Below are positions 1 to 8,774 of a DNA stretch of 39,988 bases, piece after piece. Positions within the stretch are counted from its first letter, which is position 1. Each line of letters begins with the position of its first letter. The DNA is from JALONO01 sp038209965 (GTDB lineage Bacteria; Bacteroidota; Bacteroidia; Cytophagales; Thermoflexibacteraceae): assembly GCA_038209965.1 (NCBI GenBank), contig JBBQXF010000036.1:1-39988 (forward strand), written 5' to 3'. The notes below the pieces were generated by a model. It was not told the origin of the DNA. It did not search any database and saw nothing but the letters and a program-made list of their open reading frames with translations. The position numbers were made by a program, and so were the translations under genes.

Positions 1-455
1 CCATTATTGGCGATATTTCCCATTCAAGGGTGGCCCTGTCCAATATTTTTGCCCTCCAGAAGCTTGGGGCCGAGGTCATGGTGTGCGGCCCGTCCACCTT
101 GTTGCCGCGCCATATCGGGGAGTTGGGCGTTAAAGTAGAGACCAACGTGGACAAAGCCCTCGCTTGGTGCGATGTGGCCAACGTACTGCGCATCCAACTG
201 GAACGACAGCATGGCAAAAATTTTCCATCATTGCGCGAATACGCCATGTATTTCGGCATCAATGCCGAGCGGATAGCCAAACTGAACCGCCCGATCACCA
301 TTATGCACCCTGGCCCCATCAACCGGGGCGTAGAGATCACCAGTGAAGTGGCCGATTCGGCCCATTCCATCATCCTCGATCAAGTAGAAAACGGCGTGGC
401 CATTCGCATGGCTGTCCTGTACCTCTTGGCCGAAAAAATCAAAGGCTACCAATAA
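1..455 (+). CDS. pyrB: Aspartate carbamoyltransferase catalytic chain, C-terminal part
   Basis: This is the 3' part of the gene, open from base 3 and cut by the window edge; about 150 residues remain of the usual ~300. The enzyme joins carbamoyl phosphate and aspartate in the second step of pyrimidine synthesis in the cytosol. The first visible residues, GDISHSRVALSN, match the GD(I/V)xHSRVAxSN segment of the aspartate domain. VLRIQLERQ follows, then HPGPINRGVEI, the conserved HPGP(V/I)NRG loop, and a C-terminal helix with the typical DQVxNGVAIRMAVLYLL pattern. Seven bases separate its stop from the next gene on the same strand, so the two are probably co-transcribed. Identification is firm; only the missing 5' end is unseen. 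Confidence 0.95.
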   Translation, partial: IIGDISHSRVALSNIFALQKLGAEVMVCGPSTLLPRHIGELGVKVETNVDKALAWCDVANVLRIQLERQHGKNFPSLREYAMYFGINAERIAKLNRPITIMHPGPINRGVEITSEVADSAHSIILDQVENGVAIRMAVLYLLAEKIKGYQ

Positions 456-462
456 ACCACTC

Positions 463-1254
463 ATGGCCCCATCCCACCTTCATTATCAGGTATATGGCCA
501 AGGCCCGCTGGTTTTGTTGGCTTTTCATGGCTTTGGGCAGGATGCCTCGGTTTTTGCCAACTTTTCCGCCGCTTTCCCCGGTTATACAATCTACAGCATT
601 GATCTGTTCTTTCACGGGAGGAGCCACTGGCATGGCCCACTCGACGGCCTTACCCAAGCCAAGTGGCAGGAAATATTGCAACGTTTTCTGACCGACCAAG
701 CCATTGCCGACTTTGGCCTGATCGGTTATTCGATGGGTGGACGGCTCGCTTTGGTAACGTGCCAGTGTTTCCCGGCCCAAGTGCAACAATTGGTGCTAAT
801 GGCCCCCGACGGCATCCGGCCCCATGCTTGGTACCGGCTGGCCACGCGGGTGCCCGCCCTGCATGGGATGTTCCGGTACGTAACGGCCGAAAATCCCAAC
901 TCATTCCACTGGCTCGTCTTGACTATGCGCCATTGGCAGCTGCTGCCCAGAACCCTGCTCAAAATAGCCGAAACCCAGATGAGCCAGCCGGCACTCCGGG
1001 CAAGGGTCTATCGGACTTGGATGCTGTTCCGGCAGTTGGAGCCAGACCTCGTTCAAATCGCCCAATTGCTGAACCAGCGGCGCGTCCCCGTGCAGATATT
1101 CACCGGGCAACATGACACTGTGGTAAAACCGACCGACATGCGATCATTGATCCGGCGGCTGGATCGAGGCCAGCACACGATCCTTGCCTGCGGGCATGGC
1201 CAGTTGCTCAAAGAAGTGCTCAAGTGGCTGATGGGCAATCATTTTCCCGGATAA
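463..1254 (+). CDS. Alpha/beta-fold hydrolase
   Basis: A 263-residue single-domain hydrolase of unknown substrate, probably cytosolic. The fold is read from an HGFG oxyanion-hole segment near residue 22, the nucleophile elbow GYSMGG with Ser90, Asp218 in FTGQHDTVV and His245 in ACGHGQ, which together give a complete Ser-Asp-His triad. There is no signal peptide. The start is the first ATG after the pyrB stop, only 7 bases away, which suggests translational coupling or at least one transcript. Nothing nearby narrows the substrate; esterase or C-C hydrolase are the usual activities of this branch. Family certain, function open. Confidence 0.85.
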   Translation: MAPSHLHYQVYGQGPLVLLAFHGFGQDASVFANFSAAFPGYTIYSIDLFFHGRSHWHGPLDGLTQAKWQEILQRFLTDQAIADFGLIGYSMGGRLALVTCQCFPAQVQQLVLMAPDGIRPHAWYRLATRVPALHGMFRYVTAENPNSFHWLVLTMRHWQLLPRTLLKIAETQMSQPALRARVYRTWMLFRQLEPDLVQIAQLLNQRRVPVQIFTGQHDTVVKPTDMRSLIRRLDRGQHTILACGHGQLLKEVLKWLMGNHFPG

Positions 1255-1294
1255 ATTGTAATTTGCTCCCTTAAACCGATTAACTTGGTCGTAG

Positions 1295-2923
1295 ATGCAC
1301 CATTTATCAGTCCGCGTGCGCACATTCACTGCTTTGGGCTATGCGCTTCCCCTTGGCTTATTTTTTTATTACCTCTATAAATTTGCCTACAATTCACCAG
1401 AAGCCGATGATTACTTTGCGATTTTTGGCTTTTTGAACGACTTTTTTGCAGCCAAATCATGGAAAGAGCAATTCACCGTGGCTTTCGGACTGATCGGCGA
1501 GCATAGGATCGTTTTCAGCCGGATGCTCTACCTGTTGACTACTTGGATCGATGGTGAAATAGATCTTCGGGCGTTCATCTGGATTGGCAATTTGGTTTAT
1601 CTCGGTCTGATCCCGATGCTCTACCTCGTTTTTCGCCCATCACCCCAGCGGTTTGTCTATTTTTTGCCTGTCCCGTTCCTCATCTTGCAGCAACAATATT
1701 CCGAAATCACCTTCTCGGCCGTATGCAGTACCCAACACAATGTGGTTTTCTTTTTTGCGCTGCTCACCGTTTACTCCCTTCATCAACCGGGTAAACGCGC
1801 TTTTCTCTGGGCTTGCCTTGGGGGGCTTGTGGCCACCTTTACCAACGGGAATGGCTTTCTGGCCTTGCTGGCTGGGTTGGGAATGTTATTGTTTACCCAG
1901 CGCTGGGCCAAAGCCGGAGCTTGGTTGGTGCCATTGGTCGTGATCACAGCCCTGTATTTTATCGACTTTCAGGGAAGGGGCGGAGATGGTGCCTTGGCCT
2001 ATTTACTGGCCAATCCGTTGAAAGTGAGTGCTTTTTCCCTCAAATTCATCGGCTCGGCGGCCAATGTTGGTCGGTGGGGCTACGAATTGAGCATTGTCCT
2101 GGGCAGCCTATTGGCCCTCTATTTTGGCAGTTTGCTCTTGGGGGGATATGCCCGCAAAAATCCCGTACTGTTTGGCTTTCTGGTATTCTTGGCCCTAACC
2201 ACCGTGGCCACAGCCTTGAGCCGCGCCTCGATGGGCTACGCCTACCGCTACAATATTTATTCGGCCATTTTCTTGGTGATTTTTTACATTTCGCTCTTCG
2301 ATATCTGGCCCAAGAAGTCTACTTGGATATTTTGGTCAGGATTGACCCTCAGCTTTCTTTTCTGGGCATTCAGTTATTTTGACTACACTGATTTTATATT
2401 GACTATTCGCCGAGAAAAAACCGCCAACGTGTACAACTTATCAGTAAATGGTTTTGGGCTCATGGACCGCTATTATAGCGGCAAATACGTCAATTCGGGG
2501 ATCCATTTCAAGCACGATGGCTTGCTGAAACTGGCCAAATCGGGTTATTATCATTTCCCCGAGCCCGATTTATCACGGATCAAAGCCGCCCTGGCCCAAC
2601 CTCGGCCGTCAGCCCAACCGTTGCTAACGGCTACTTTGGTGGGCCGCGAGCTGAGCGTGGCCAGTACAAGTTACTTTCAGCCTACCGAAGAAACTTGGAT
2701 CACGCTGCAACAGGGCGACCGGATCTATTTGCTCACTGCAGCCCAGCACAAAAACCGGTTCTTGGCTTTTTTACGATCCGGGCAATACGTCGGCCCCCAA
2801 GTTACCAGCACACTGTTCCCCAACTCATTGCCCCCGGGGCAGTATCGGCTTGGCGTGTTGGCGCGGGCCGGCAGCGGGTTCACGCACCAAGACGGTGGGA
2901 TCACCCAGGAAATTCCCCAATAA
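1295..2923 (+). CDS. Polytopic membrane protein, GT-C glycosyltransferase-like
   Basis: A 542-residue protein with a hydrophobic N-terminal part of roughly ten membrane helices (about residues 10-365) and a soluble C-terminal part (about 390-542). The first helix is followed by PEADDYFAIF; an acidic DD pair in the first external loop is typical of GT-C glycosyltransferases that use lipid-linked sugars. A second polar motif, GEHRIVFSRM near residue 70, sits at a loop/helix edge. These features suggest transfer of a sugar on the outer face of the inner membrane, but no family was recognised with certainty. The C-terminal part is rich in beta-type sequence and could bind the acceptor. It lies between the hydrolase and scpA on the same strand, with gaps of about 40 bases. 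Confidence 0.6.
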   Translation: MHHLSVRVRTFTALGYALPLGLFFYYLYKFAYNSPEADDYFAIFGFLNDFFAAKSWKEQFTVAFGLIGEHRIVFSRMLYLLTTWIDGEIDLRAFIWIGNLVYLGLIPMLYLVFRPSPQRFVYFLPVPFLILQQQYSEITFSAVCSTQHNVVFFFALLTVYSLHQPGKRAFLWACLGGLVATFTNGNGFLALLAGLGMLLFTQRWAKAGAWLVPLVVITALYFIDFQGRGGDGALAYLLANPLKVSAFSLKFIGSAANVGRWGYELSIVLGSLLALYFGSLLLGGYARKNPVLFGFLVFLALTTVATALSRASMGYAYRYNIYSAIFLVIFYISLFDIWPKKSTWIFWSGLTLSFLFWAFSYFDYTDFILTIRREKTANVYNLSVNGFGLMDRYYSGKYVNSGIHFKHDGLLKLAKSGYYHFPEPDLSRIKAALAQPRPSAQPLLTATLVGRELSVASTSYFQPTEETWITLQQGDRIYLLTAAQHKNRFLAFLRSGQYVGPQVTSTLFPNSLPPGQYRLGVLARAGSGFTHQDGGITQEIPQ

Positions 2924-2970
2924 CGGCCCGTCACTTTGGTGCTGGCCGGGGCAAACACTAACTTTGCCCC

Positions 2971-3741
2971 ATGCACTTCACTGTCCAGTTGCCCTTGTTC
3001 GAGGGTCCGTTCGATCTGTTGCTCTTCTTCATTGAGCGCGACGAGTTGGACATTTACGACATCCCGATTTCCACCCTGACCAACGATTTTTTGGGCTACC
3101 TGCACCAGTTGGAGCAGCTCAACATGGACGTGGCCAGTGAGTTTATCTTGGTGGCCGCCACTCTGATGCGGATCAAGGCCAAACTGCTGCTGCCCCGCCC
3201 CGAACTGGATGATCTGGGCAACGAAGTGGATCCCCGCGAGGAATTGGTGGCCCATTTGCTGGAATACAAAAAGTACAAATCGGTGATTGGACAGTTGGCC
3301 CAATTGGAAGAAGATCGGCTGGCAATGGCCCACCGGGGCAATTTGGTGGATGAATGGCAGGCAGTGGCAGCCAGCCAAGGCGTGGAAGTAGAAATGCAGG
3401 GCTTGGATTTGTACAAATTGCTACAAGTCTATTCCAAGGCAATGAAACGATTTGCCGAACAACAAAACCAGCCTGTGCACCGCGTAATCCCCTACCCTTA
3501 CACCATCGAGGGCCAAAAAGCGGTACTGCTAGATTGGGTGGCCCAAGAGAAACAGGTCTCTTTTTTGGCCATTATGGCGCACAACAGCAGCAAAATTGCA
3601 GTTATCTATCACTTCTTGGCCATTTTGGAACTGCTACAAACTGGCGAACTAGCGATTTATTTTGACAAAACCCAAGCTTATAATGATTTTTGGATCAGTC
3701 AAGTGGATACAGACGGGCCAGCAGTTGTTATCAATTCTTAA
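2971..3741 (+). CDS. scpA: Segregation and condensation protein A (kleisin)
   Basis: A 256-residue ScpA, the kleisin that bridges the SMC dimer heads together with ScpB and helps compact and segregate the chromosome. The N-terminus FEGPFDLLLFFIERDELDIYD is the family hallmark, followed by IPISTLTNDFLGYL and the helix ASEFILVAATLMRIKAKLLLP, the SMC-neck-binding region. The C-terminal winged-helix part (about residues 175-245) contains AVIYHFLAILELLQTGEL, also typical. Length is normal. The start ATG is 47 bases after the membrane-protein stop. scpB and smc are not in the window. Identification is firm. Confidence 0.95.
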   Translation: MHFTVQLPLFEGPFDLLLFFIERDELDIYDIPISTLTNDFLGYLHQLEQLNMDVASEFILVAATLMRIKAKLLLPRPELDDLGNEVDPREELVAHLLEYKKYKSVIGQLAQLEEDRLAMAHRGNLVDEWQAVAASQGVEVEMQGLDLYKLLQVYSKAMKRFAEQQNQPVHRVIPYPYTIEGQKAVLLDWVAQEKQVSFLAIMAHNSSKIAVIYHFLAILELLQTGELAIYFDKTQAYNDFWISQVDTDGPAVVINS

Positions 3742-3834
3742 AATTGGCCGCAGATAAGCCCCCCATCCCCAAATAGGCATAAAAGTAACTATCTTTCAGG
3801 CTCAAATCAAATTACCCGAACCGACCAACTCCCG

Positions 3835-4890
3835 ATGGAACAAAATCAGGAAAAAATCCTAAAAACCATCAGTCCCACCAAAGTTATTCTTCCCGTTCTC
3901 TTGGGTTTGGCCGTAGCCGGTTACATGTTCTTTACCAGTGTCGATTTGGACACGCTGGGGGCTTACTTGGCCAAGGCCGACCTTAAATGGATCGGGATTG
4001 CCTTCTTGGTGCTTTTCTTACGTGATGCGGGCTATGTGTGGCGAATCCGCTACCTAACCAACCAAGAATTAAGTTGGAGGTCAAGCACTTACACGATTTT
4101 ACTTTGGGAATTTGCTTCGGCAGTCACTCCTTCGGCCGTCGGCGGAACCGCCGTGGCCGCTTTCATCATCAACCGGGAAGGCATTAAATTTGGCAAGTCG
4201 CTGTCTTATGTGATGCTCACCGCCCTGTTGGACAATTCCTTCTTTATCGTGGCCGCCCCAATCGCCATTTTGCTGAGCAACGGCAATGTATTCCCCAACA
4301 TAGAGGCATCTGCACTGTTTGGCCGCGGGCTGGAATGGACATTCTTTATTAGTTACACCTTGATTACAATCTATACGTTCTTCTTTGCCTTCGGCCTGTT
4401 TTTTAAACCGCATGGTTTTAAGTGGTTGATTGTCAAAGTAACCAGCTGGAAGTTTATGCAGCGTTTTCAGCATGGGGCCGAGGAGATTGGCAACGAAGTG
4501 GTCATTGCCTCAGAAGAGATGAAGGGCAAAGACTTTCGGTATTGGGCCAATGCCGTTCTGTCAACTATTTTTGTGTGGTCGGCACGATATTTCATGGTCA
4601 ACTGCCTGCTGGAGGCTTTCAACAACGATCTGAGTTTTGCTAATCACTGGTTGGTATTTGCCCGGCACATTGTGATGTGGGTGATCATGCTCATTTCGCC
4701 CACTCCGGGCAGTAGTGGCACTGCCGAGCTGTCATTTGACCTTTTCTTCGGCGAATACATTGGTGGTTTTGGGGTGGCAGTGGCCCTGTTGTGGCGGCTC
4801 TATACCTACTATCCGTACTTGTTCTTGGGGGCATTTGTGCTGCCGCGCTGGTTGCGCAAGGTATTGGCCAGCTCCACCAAGCCCGCTTAA
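3835..4890 (+). CDS. Flippase-like membrane protein (lysylphosphatidylglycerol synthase TM family, UPF0104)
   Basis: A 351-residue integral membrane protein with about eight helices, of the UPF0104 / LPG_synthase_TM family. Characteristic segments are the conserved N-terminal WIGIAFLVLFLRDAGYVWRIR, the middle SAVTPSAVGGTAVAAFIINREG and the late LISPTPGSSGTAELSF, whose PTPGSSG(T/A)AE signature is strongly conserved. It lacks the soluble aminoacyl-transfer domain of true MprF, so it probably acts in lipid flipping or export; the substrate is unknown. The gene has its own 93-base upstream gap and converges on the DsbA-like gene, with 138 bases between the stops. Confidence 0.85.
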   Translation: MEQNQEKILKTISPTKVILPVLLGLAVAGYMFFTSVDLDTLGAYLAKADLKWIGIAFLVLFLRDAGYVWRIRYLTNQELSWRSSTYTILLWEFASAVTPSAVGGTAVAAFIINREGIKFGKSLSYVMLTALLDNSFFIVAAPIAILLSNGNVFPNIEASALFGRGLEWTFFISYTLITIYTFFFAFGLFFKPHGFKWLIVKVTSWKFMQRFQHGAEEIGNEVVIASEEMKGKDFRYWANAVLSTIFVWSARYFMVNCLLEAFNNDLSFANHWLVFARHIVMWVIMLISPTPGSSGTAELSFDLFFGEYIGGFGVAVALLWRLYTYYPYLFLGAFVLPRWLRKVLASSTKPA

Positions 4891-5028
4891 CCAAACATGA
4901 ATTGGGATAAATTGGGCAAAACAAGCTGTGGAACTATCGCGAGCAAGGCAAATGTTCGCACCAAGTGAAGCAGGGGGGTGATATTTGGTGTGGCCGTCTC
5001 AGATTGGATTAAATATTCACCTGCCTGC

Positions 5029-5664
5029 CTATCCACTCACGAGCACGCTTTCCAGTAACTGGTCGAGGGAGGGGAAATCGCGGTAGCCCCGGGCCAGCGC
5101 ACGCAACTGATCGCCATCACGGTACACCAATTCCGGGAAGCCAGTTACTCCCCAATGTTGCAATTGGGCAAACTCTGCCAAAACAGAGGCTTTAAATGCT
5201 GGACTGACAAACCGGGCCGCAAATTCGCTTTCATCAAGGTGGTATTTGGACAACAGTGACAAATAGGTGGGCAATTCGTTCAAATCTTGGCCTTCCCAAT
5301 AAAAACTCCGCTGAATGTCATGGGCAAAATCGACCGAAAGTTCGGGCAAAAATGATTTAAACACTGCCAAAGCAATGGCTGGCGGTTCGGAATCGGATAG
5401 ACAGATGGGATCTTTGAGCCGGCCCTGCAAAAAGGCGGCCCCAAACTTGACCCCGGTCAGCTCTTCCACGCGGGTGTGGGCCTGCTCGATGTAGGCGGCC
5501 ATGTTGGCCAAGGGCGCCACGCGGCTACCCGTGATCATGCCGCCGCTCAGCGTGTTAAAGGGAATTTCAGCCCCATATTTTTTGTTCAACTGTTGGACAA
5601 CCGGGCCAAACCCATAGCACCAACCACAAAGGGCATCGTAAATGTAAATAATTTCCTTGGACAT
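5029..5664 (-). CDS. DsbA/FrnE-type thioredoxin-fold protein
   Basis: A 211-residue protein of the DsbA family (FrnE/2-hydroxychromene isomerase-like group). The start is placed at MSKEIIYIYDALCGWCYG because it puts the first beta strand at the N-terminus; the frame is open further upstream but the added residues look random and would run into the divergent TPR gene. The redox motif is Cys13-Gly-Trp-Cys16 directly after the first strand, and the cis-proline loop is TGFPELVYRDG near residue 170. There is no signal peptide, so it is probably a cytosolic oxidoreductase or chaperone rather than a periplasmic disulfide catalyst. It is divergent from the TPR gene with a 52-base gap. Confidence 0.85.
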   Translation of the reverse strand: MSKEIIYIYDALCGWCYGFGPVVQQLNKKYGAEIPFNTLSGGMITGSRVAPLANMAAYIEQAHTRVEELTGVKFGAAFLQGRLKDPICLSDSEPPAIALAVFKSFLPELSVDFAHDIQRSFYWEGQDLNELPTYLSLLSKYHLDESEFAARFVSPAFKASVLAEFAQLQHWGVTGFPELVYRDGDQLRALARGYRDFPSLDQLLESVLVSG

Positions 5665-5716
5665 GGACTTGGGTTTTTGTTCTAACCCGATTTTCTCACT
5701 AAATGTTTGCCTAGTC

Positions 5717-6982
5717 ATGCGCCTATTTTTGTATTGTTGTTGGTGTTTAAGTTTGGCCGGATCATTCCCGGTGGCGGCCCAAAATCCCCAACCCATTTAT
5801 TTCCCCAACGCAAAGGCGGATAGCACGGGAGTGGATCGGGCCATTTTCCAAAATGCGGAGGTTATCTTTAATCATGCAGACCGCCTGTATGATCAAAGAA
5901 AGTTTCAGTCGGCCATCTATTACTTAAACCGGCTGGTGGAATTGAAGCCACTGGACAAAAACGCTTGGTTTAGGCGGGGGCAATGTCGCGAGGAACTGAA
6001 CGATGCGCCCGGCGCATTGGCCGACTATTCAGAGGCATTGCGCTTGGACGATACATTTACCGAGGCCCTGTTCAACCGCGCCATGCTCCACTATCAGGCT
6101 GAAAAGTATGGGTTTGCCCTGACCGATTTTTCCCAACTGCTGGCCATTCCGGGCAGCGGGCCAACCACCACGGTGTATTATGGCAGCCCGGCCAATGGGA
6201 CATTGGGGGCCGTGAGCCAGCTGATGACCATGCAGAACCGGCAAGCTCCCATTTATCACTATTTGGGCCTGTGCAAACTAAAAACGGCTGATTATGCCGG
6301 GGCATTGGCCGAATTTGATCGGGCCTTGGCCTTGACCCCCAACGATCCAACCTACTGGGTCAACCGAGGGCTGGCCCAGCAACGGCTGGGCCATAAAAAT
6401 GCCGCTCTGTCCGATTTTCAGCGCGCCTTGGCCCTTGATCCGGAGAATAGCCACGCAGCTCACAACTTGTCGCTCCTTGATCCGGGCAGCCAAAGAACCG
6501 TAGCGGCTTATGATCGGATCATCGATCAAAACAGCAACTTCGCACCTGCCTACGTGAACCGGGGCCTGGCCAAGTTCGAGCAAGGGAATTTTGCCGGCGC
6601 ATTGGCCGATTTTGACCGCGCGGTTACCCTGGGCCAGCGCGACTATGAGATATACGTGAACCGGGCACTGGCCAAAGCCCGGCTCAAAGACTACCCCGGG
6701 GCAATCAAAGATTTTGGCCGGGCCATTGGGATCGAGCCGCATTTGGCCAAGGGATACGCCGGCCGGGGCAATGTTTATTTACAACTCAAAAATTTTGGGA
6801 GCGCGATCGAGGACTATGACCTCGCCATTGCCATTGATCCCACCGAGGCCCATTTTTACTACAACCGGGGCCTGGCCCACCACCAGCAGAAGCAATCTGC
6901 CCAAGCTTGCGCCGACTGGCAGAAAGCAGTACAGTTTGGGGCCACCAATGCCAAACAACCCTACCTCAAATTTTGCCGATGA
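5717..6982 (+). CDS. Exported tetratricopeptide-repeat protein
   Basis: A 421-residue protein with a signal peptide (hydrophobic MRLFLYCCWCLSLAGSFPVAAQ, likely cleaved just before or after Gln22) followed by about nine TPR units. Repeats are easily seen as A-W-NRGLA..G....A..DF..A..L.P motifs, for example AYVNRGLAKFEQGNFAGALADF near residue 280 and FYYNRGLAHHQQ near 385. Nearly every repeat carries the N-R-G or N-R-A tripeptide. The start was chosen at the ATG that begins a good signal peptide; an in-frame ATG 60 bases upstream lies inside the divergent gene. It is likely a periplasmic or outer-membrane scaffold; the partner is unknown. After residue 100 one helix pair is interrupted by a Gly/Thr/Pro-rich insert (GSGPTTTVYYGSPANGT). 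Confidence 0.85.
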   Translation: MRLFLYCCWCLSLAGSFPVAAQNPQPIYFPNAKADSTGVDRAIFQNAEVIFNHADRLYDQRKFQSAIYYLNRLVELKPLDKNAWFRRGQCREELNDAPGALADYSEALRLDDTFTEALFNRAMLHYQAEKYGFALTDFSQLLAIPGSGPTTTVYYGSPANGTLGAVSQLMTMQNRQAPIYHYLGLCKLKTADYAGALAEFDRALALTPNDPTYWVNRGLAQQRLGHKNAALSDFQRALALDPENSHAAHNLSLLDPGSQRTVAAYDRIIDQNSNFAPAYVNRGLAKFEQGNFAGALADFDRAVTLGQRDYEIYVNRALAKARLKDYPGAIKDFGRAIGIEPHLAKGYAGRGNVYLQLKNFGSAIEDYDLAIAIDPTEAHFYYNRGLAHHQQKQSAQACADWQKAVQFGATNAKQPYLKFCR

Positions 6983-7460
6983 GTCTGCTTAATTCCCGCC
7001 ATTTCCTCCCAAATGCTGCTGTGCAAAAAAAGCAATCGCTTCCACGCCTTAGCTTTTTGCTTGCAACAAGTACCCACGATTGGTGGTTTACGCCTGAGTT
7101 GGCAAGTTGGTCGCTCAACAAACCGAAACAAACTCGCTTTGCTAAAAGCGGCTATGGTTTTGGTAGGTTGCGCTAAAATGGCGTGAAAACTAGGAGTAAA
7201 CTCAACCGTGCTGCTTTAATTCCGTTTTAAAACTTATGTTCTGCCAAAATTGGAGTGAGGTTGGCAAAAGTCTGGCTCCATAAATCGGGGTGGTCAATCA
7301 GCCAAATTTTAAAGTTATCCCATTTTGGCAAAATTGGTTTAGGATAATTTTTTACATTACTTTTAAATTTAAAATACTGACTTTCAACATATTAAATCGC
7401 TAGCCCTAAAAATTATTTTCTACCAACTTCTCAACATTCTATTCACCCACCCAAACCCCT
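6983..7460. other. Non-coding stretch before purE
   Basis: No convincing gene was found in these 478 bases, which become AT-rich toward purE. An imperfect inverted repeat, GCAAAAAAAGC (from 7023) against AGCTTTTTGC (to 7060), lies just after the TPR stop and might end that transcript, though no separate T-run follows. A weak promoter-like pair for purE is TTG at 7334-7336 and TACTTTTA at 7358-7365 (spacing 21, one mismatch in the -7 box). TTTTAAATTTAAAA overlaps it as a perfect palindrome. Confidence 0.4.
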
Positions 7461-7970
7461 ATGGTCGGAATCATCATGGGCAGTCAATCGGATCTCCAAG
7501 TGATGACCGAAGCTGCCCAAGTATTAAAAGAATTTGCCATTCCATTTGAAGTCACCATTGTTTCGGCCCATCGGACTCCGCACCGGTTGGTCGAGTATGC
7601 TGAAACCGCCCGCGATCGTGGCCTCAAGGTAGTGATTGCCGGGGCGGGCGGGGCGGCGCACTTGCCGGGCATGGTGGCCTCGCTGACCACGCTGCCCGTG
7701 ATCGGGGTGCCCATCAAATCGTCAAACTCCATCGATGGCTGGGACTCAGTGCTTTCCATCTTACAGATGCCCGCTGGGGTTCCCGTGGCCACGGTGGCAC
7801 TGGACGGGGCCAAAAATGCCGGGATCTTGGCGGCCCAAATCCTTGCAACCTTTGATCCCCAAATCGCATCTACCCTCCAGAAGTTCAAAGCTGAACTCCG
7901 GGACAAGGTGATGGATGCCGTTGGCCAACTGGAAAGGAACGGCTGGGAGCCCAAGAAAATTGGATTTTGA
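7461..7970 (+). CDS. purE: N5-carboxyaminoimidazole ribonucleotide mutase
   Basis: A 169-residue PurE of normal length. It moves the carboxyl group of N5-CAIR to give CAIR in de novo purine synthesis, as a cytosolic octamer. Class I features are visible: VGIIMGSQSDLQVM at the N-terminus, the active-site SAHRTPHRLVEYA with the catalytic His, IAGAGGAAHLPGMVAS, the loop PVIGVPIKSS and the closing MPAGVPVATVALDGAKNAG(I)LAAQIL. The class I form usually needs PurK, which is not next to it here. No Shine-Dalgarno sequence precedes the ATG, as expected in this phylum. Confidence 0.97.
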   Translation: MVGIIMGSQSDLQVMTEAAQVLKEFAIPFEVTIVSAHRTPHRLVEYAETARDRGLKVVIAGAGGAAHLPGMVASLTTLPVIGVPIKSSNSIDGWDSVLSILQMPAGVPVATVALDGAKNAGILAAQILATFDPQIASTLQKFKAELRDKVMDAVGQLERNGWEPKKIGF

Positions 7971-8045
7971 CCCAGAACATTACCGGATCGAGCCTTCAAT
8001 ACGAGTGGATGGCCTTTATACCAGAAGGTTTTGCCCCCATCTTTA

Positions 8046-8075
8046 TTGGATTTGGCCCAGTCGCAATTATATTTG
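8046..8075 (+). promoter_or_regulatory. Bacteroidota-type promoter for the gene at 8103
   Basis: TTG at 8046-8048 and TATATTTG at 8068-8075 are separated by 19 bases and match the -33/-7 consensus TTTG / TAnnTTTG in all scored positions of the -7 box. Transcription would start near 8082, giving a leader of about 20 bases before the ATG at 8103, so purE and this gene probably have separate transcripts. Confidence 0.7.
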
Positions 8076-8102
8076 TACAACAAAGATTAGACTATCAGAC
8101 CA

Positions 8103-8774
8103 ATGCAGCACCACAAAAAAAACCGCCGGTCATATTGGGCCACTTTTACCTTTTTTATCTTGAGCTTGGCCCTGTCGGGTGCCCAAGCCTTGGCCCAAGG
8201 TGAGAAAAAAATAATTCAGTTTTCGGGCATTGTGGTCCAGGGCGATAGTTCGTATGGCGTGCCCGGCGTCCACGTGTATGTGCCCAAGGCTGGGCGCGGC
8301 ACAGTGACCGATGCCGTGGGCTTCTTTTCCATGCCGACGCTGGTGGGCGACTCGGTGGTTTTCAGCGCGGTCGGTTTTGAGAAAAAAATAATGCTCATCC
8401 CCCGCCGGGAGGATACCGGGTTCTCGGTACTGGTGGATCTGAAAACCTCCACCACTTACTTGCCCGAGGTGGAAATTTTGCCTTACCCGACCGAAGAACT
8501 TTTCAAGGAGGCTTTCCTGGCCCTGCAACTGCCCGATCAGCAAAAATATGACAACATGGATCGCAACTTGGGCCATGAGCGCATCACCCGGATGTCGGCG
8601 GCCATGCCCATGGATGGCGGCATGAACTTTCGCCTCAATATGAACAGCAATGCCAACCGCTTGGCCACCAGCAACTCAGCTACTTCCATTCCCCTGCTCA
8701 ATCCATTTGCGTGGGCACAGTTCATCAAATCAGTCAAGCGGGGCGATCTTAAGCGCAAGGACAACCGCAATTAG
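8103..8774 (+). CDS. Exported protein with carboxypeptidase-regulatory-like domain
   Basis: A 223-residue protein with a basic N-terminus and signal peptide ending ALSGAQALAQG (cleavage near residue 32). Residues 40-115 form a carboxypeptidase-D regulatory-like beta sandwich: FSGIVVQGDSSYGVPGVHVYV, GTVTDAVGFFSMPTLVGDSVVFSAVGFEKK. This is the module found at the N-terminus of TonB-dependent receptors, but here no receptor barrel follows; instead there is a ~100-residue tail that ends with an Asn/Met-rich stretch (NFRLNMNSNANRLATSNS) and a basic end. It probably sits in the periplasm or at the outer membrane. Function is unknown, and proteins of this type are common in Bacteroidota. Confidence 0.8.
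   Translation: MQHHKKNRRSYWATFTFFILSLALSGAQALAQGEKKIIQFSGIVVQGDSSYGVPGVHVYVPKAGRGTVTDAVGFFSMPTLVGDSVVFSAVGFEKKIMLIPRREDTGFSVLVDLKTSTTYLPEVEILPYPTEELFKEAFLALQLPDQQKYDNMDRNLGHERITRMSAAMPMDGGMNFRLNMNSNANRLATSNSATSIPLLNPFAWAQFIKSVKRGDLKRKDNRN

Noticed and set aside
6979..7176. 65-codon frame overlapping the TPR stop (ATGA)
   Set aside because: Overlap suggested coupling, but the peptide has no pattern, composition drifts to AT-rich non-coding DNA, and no homologous family was recognised.
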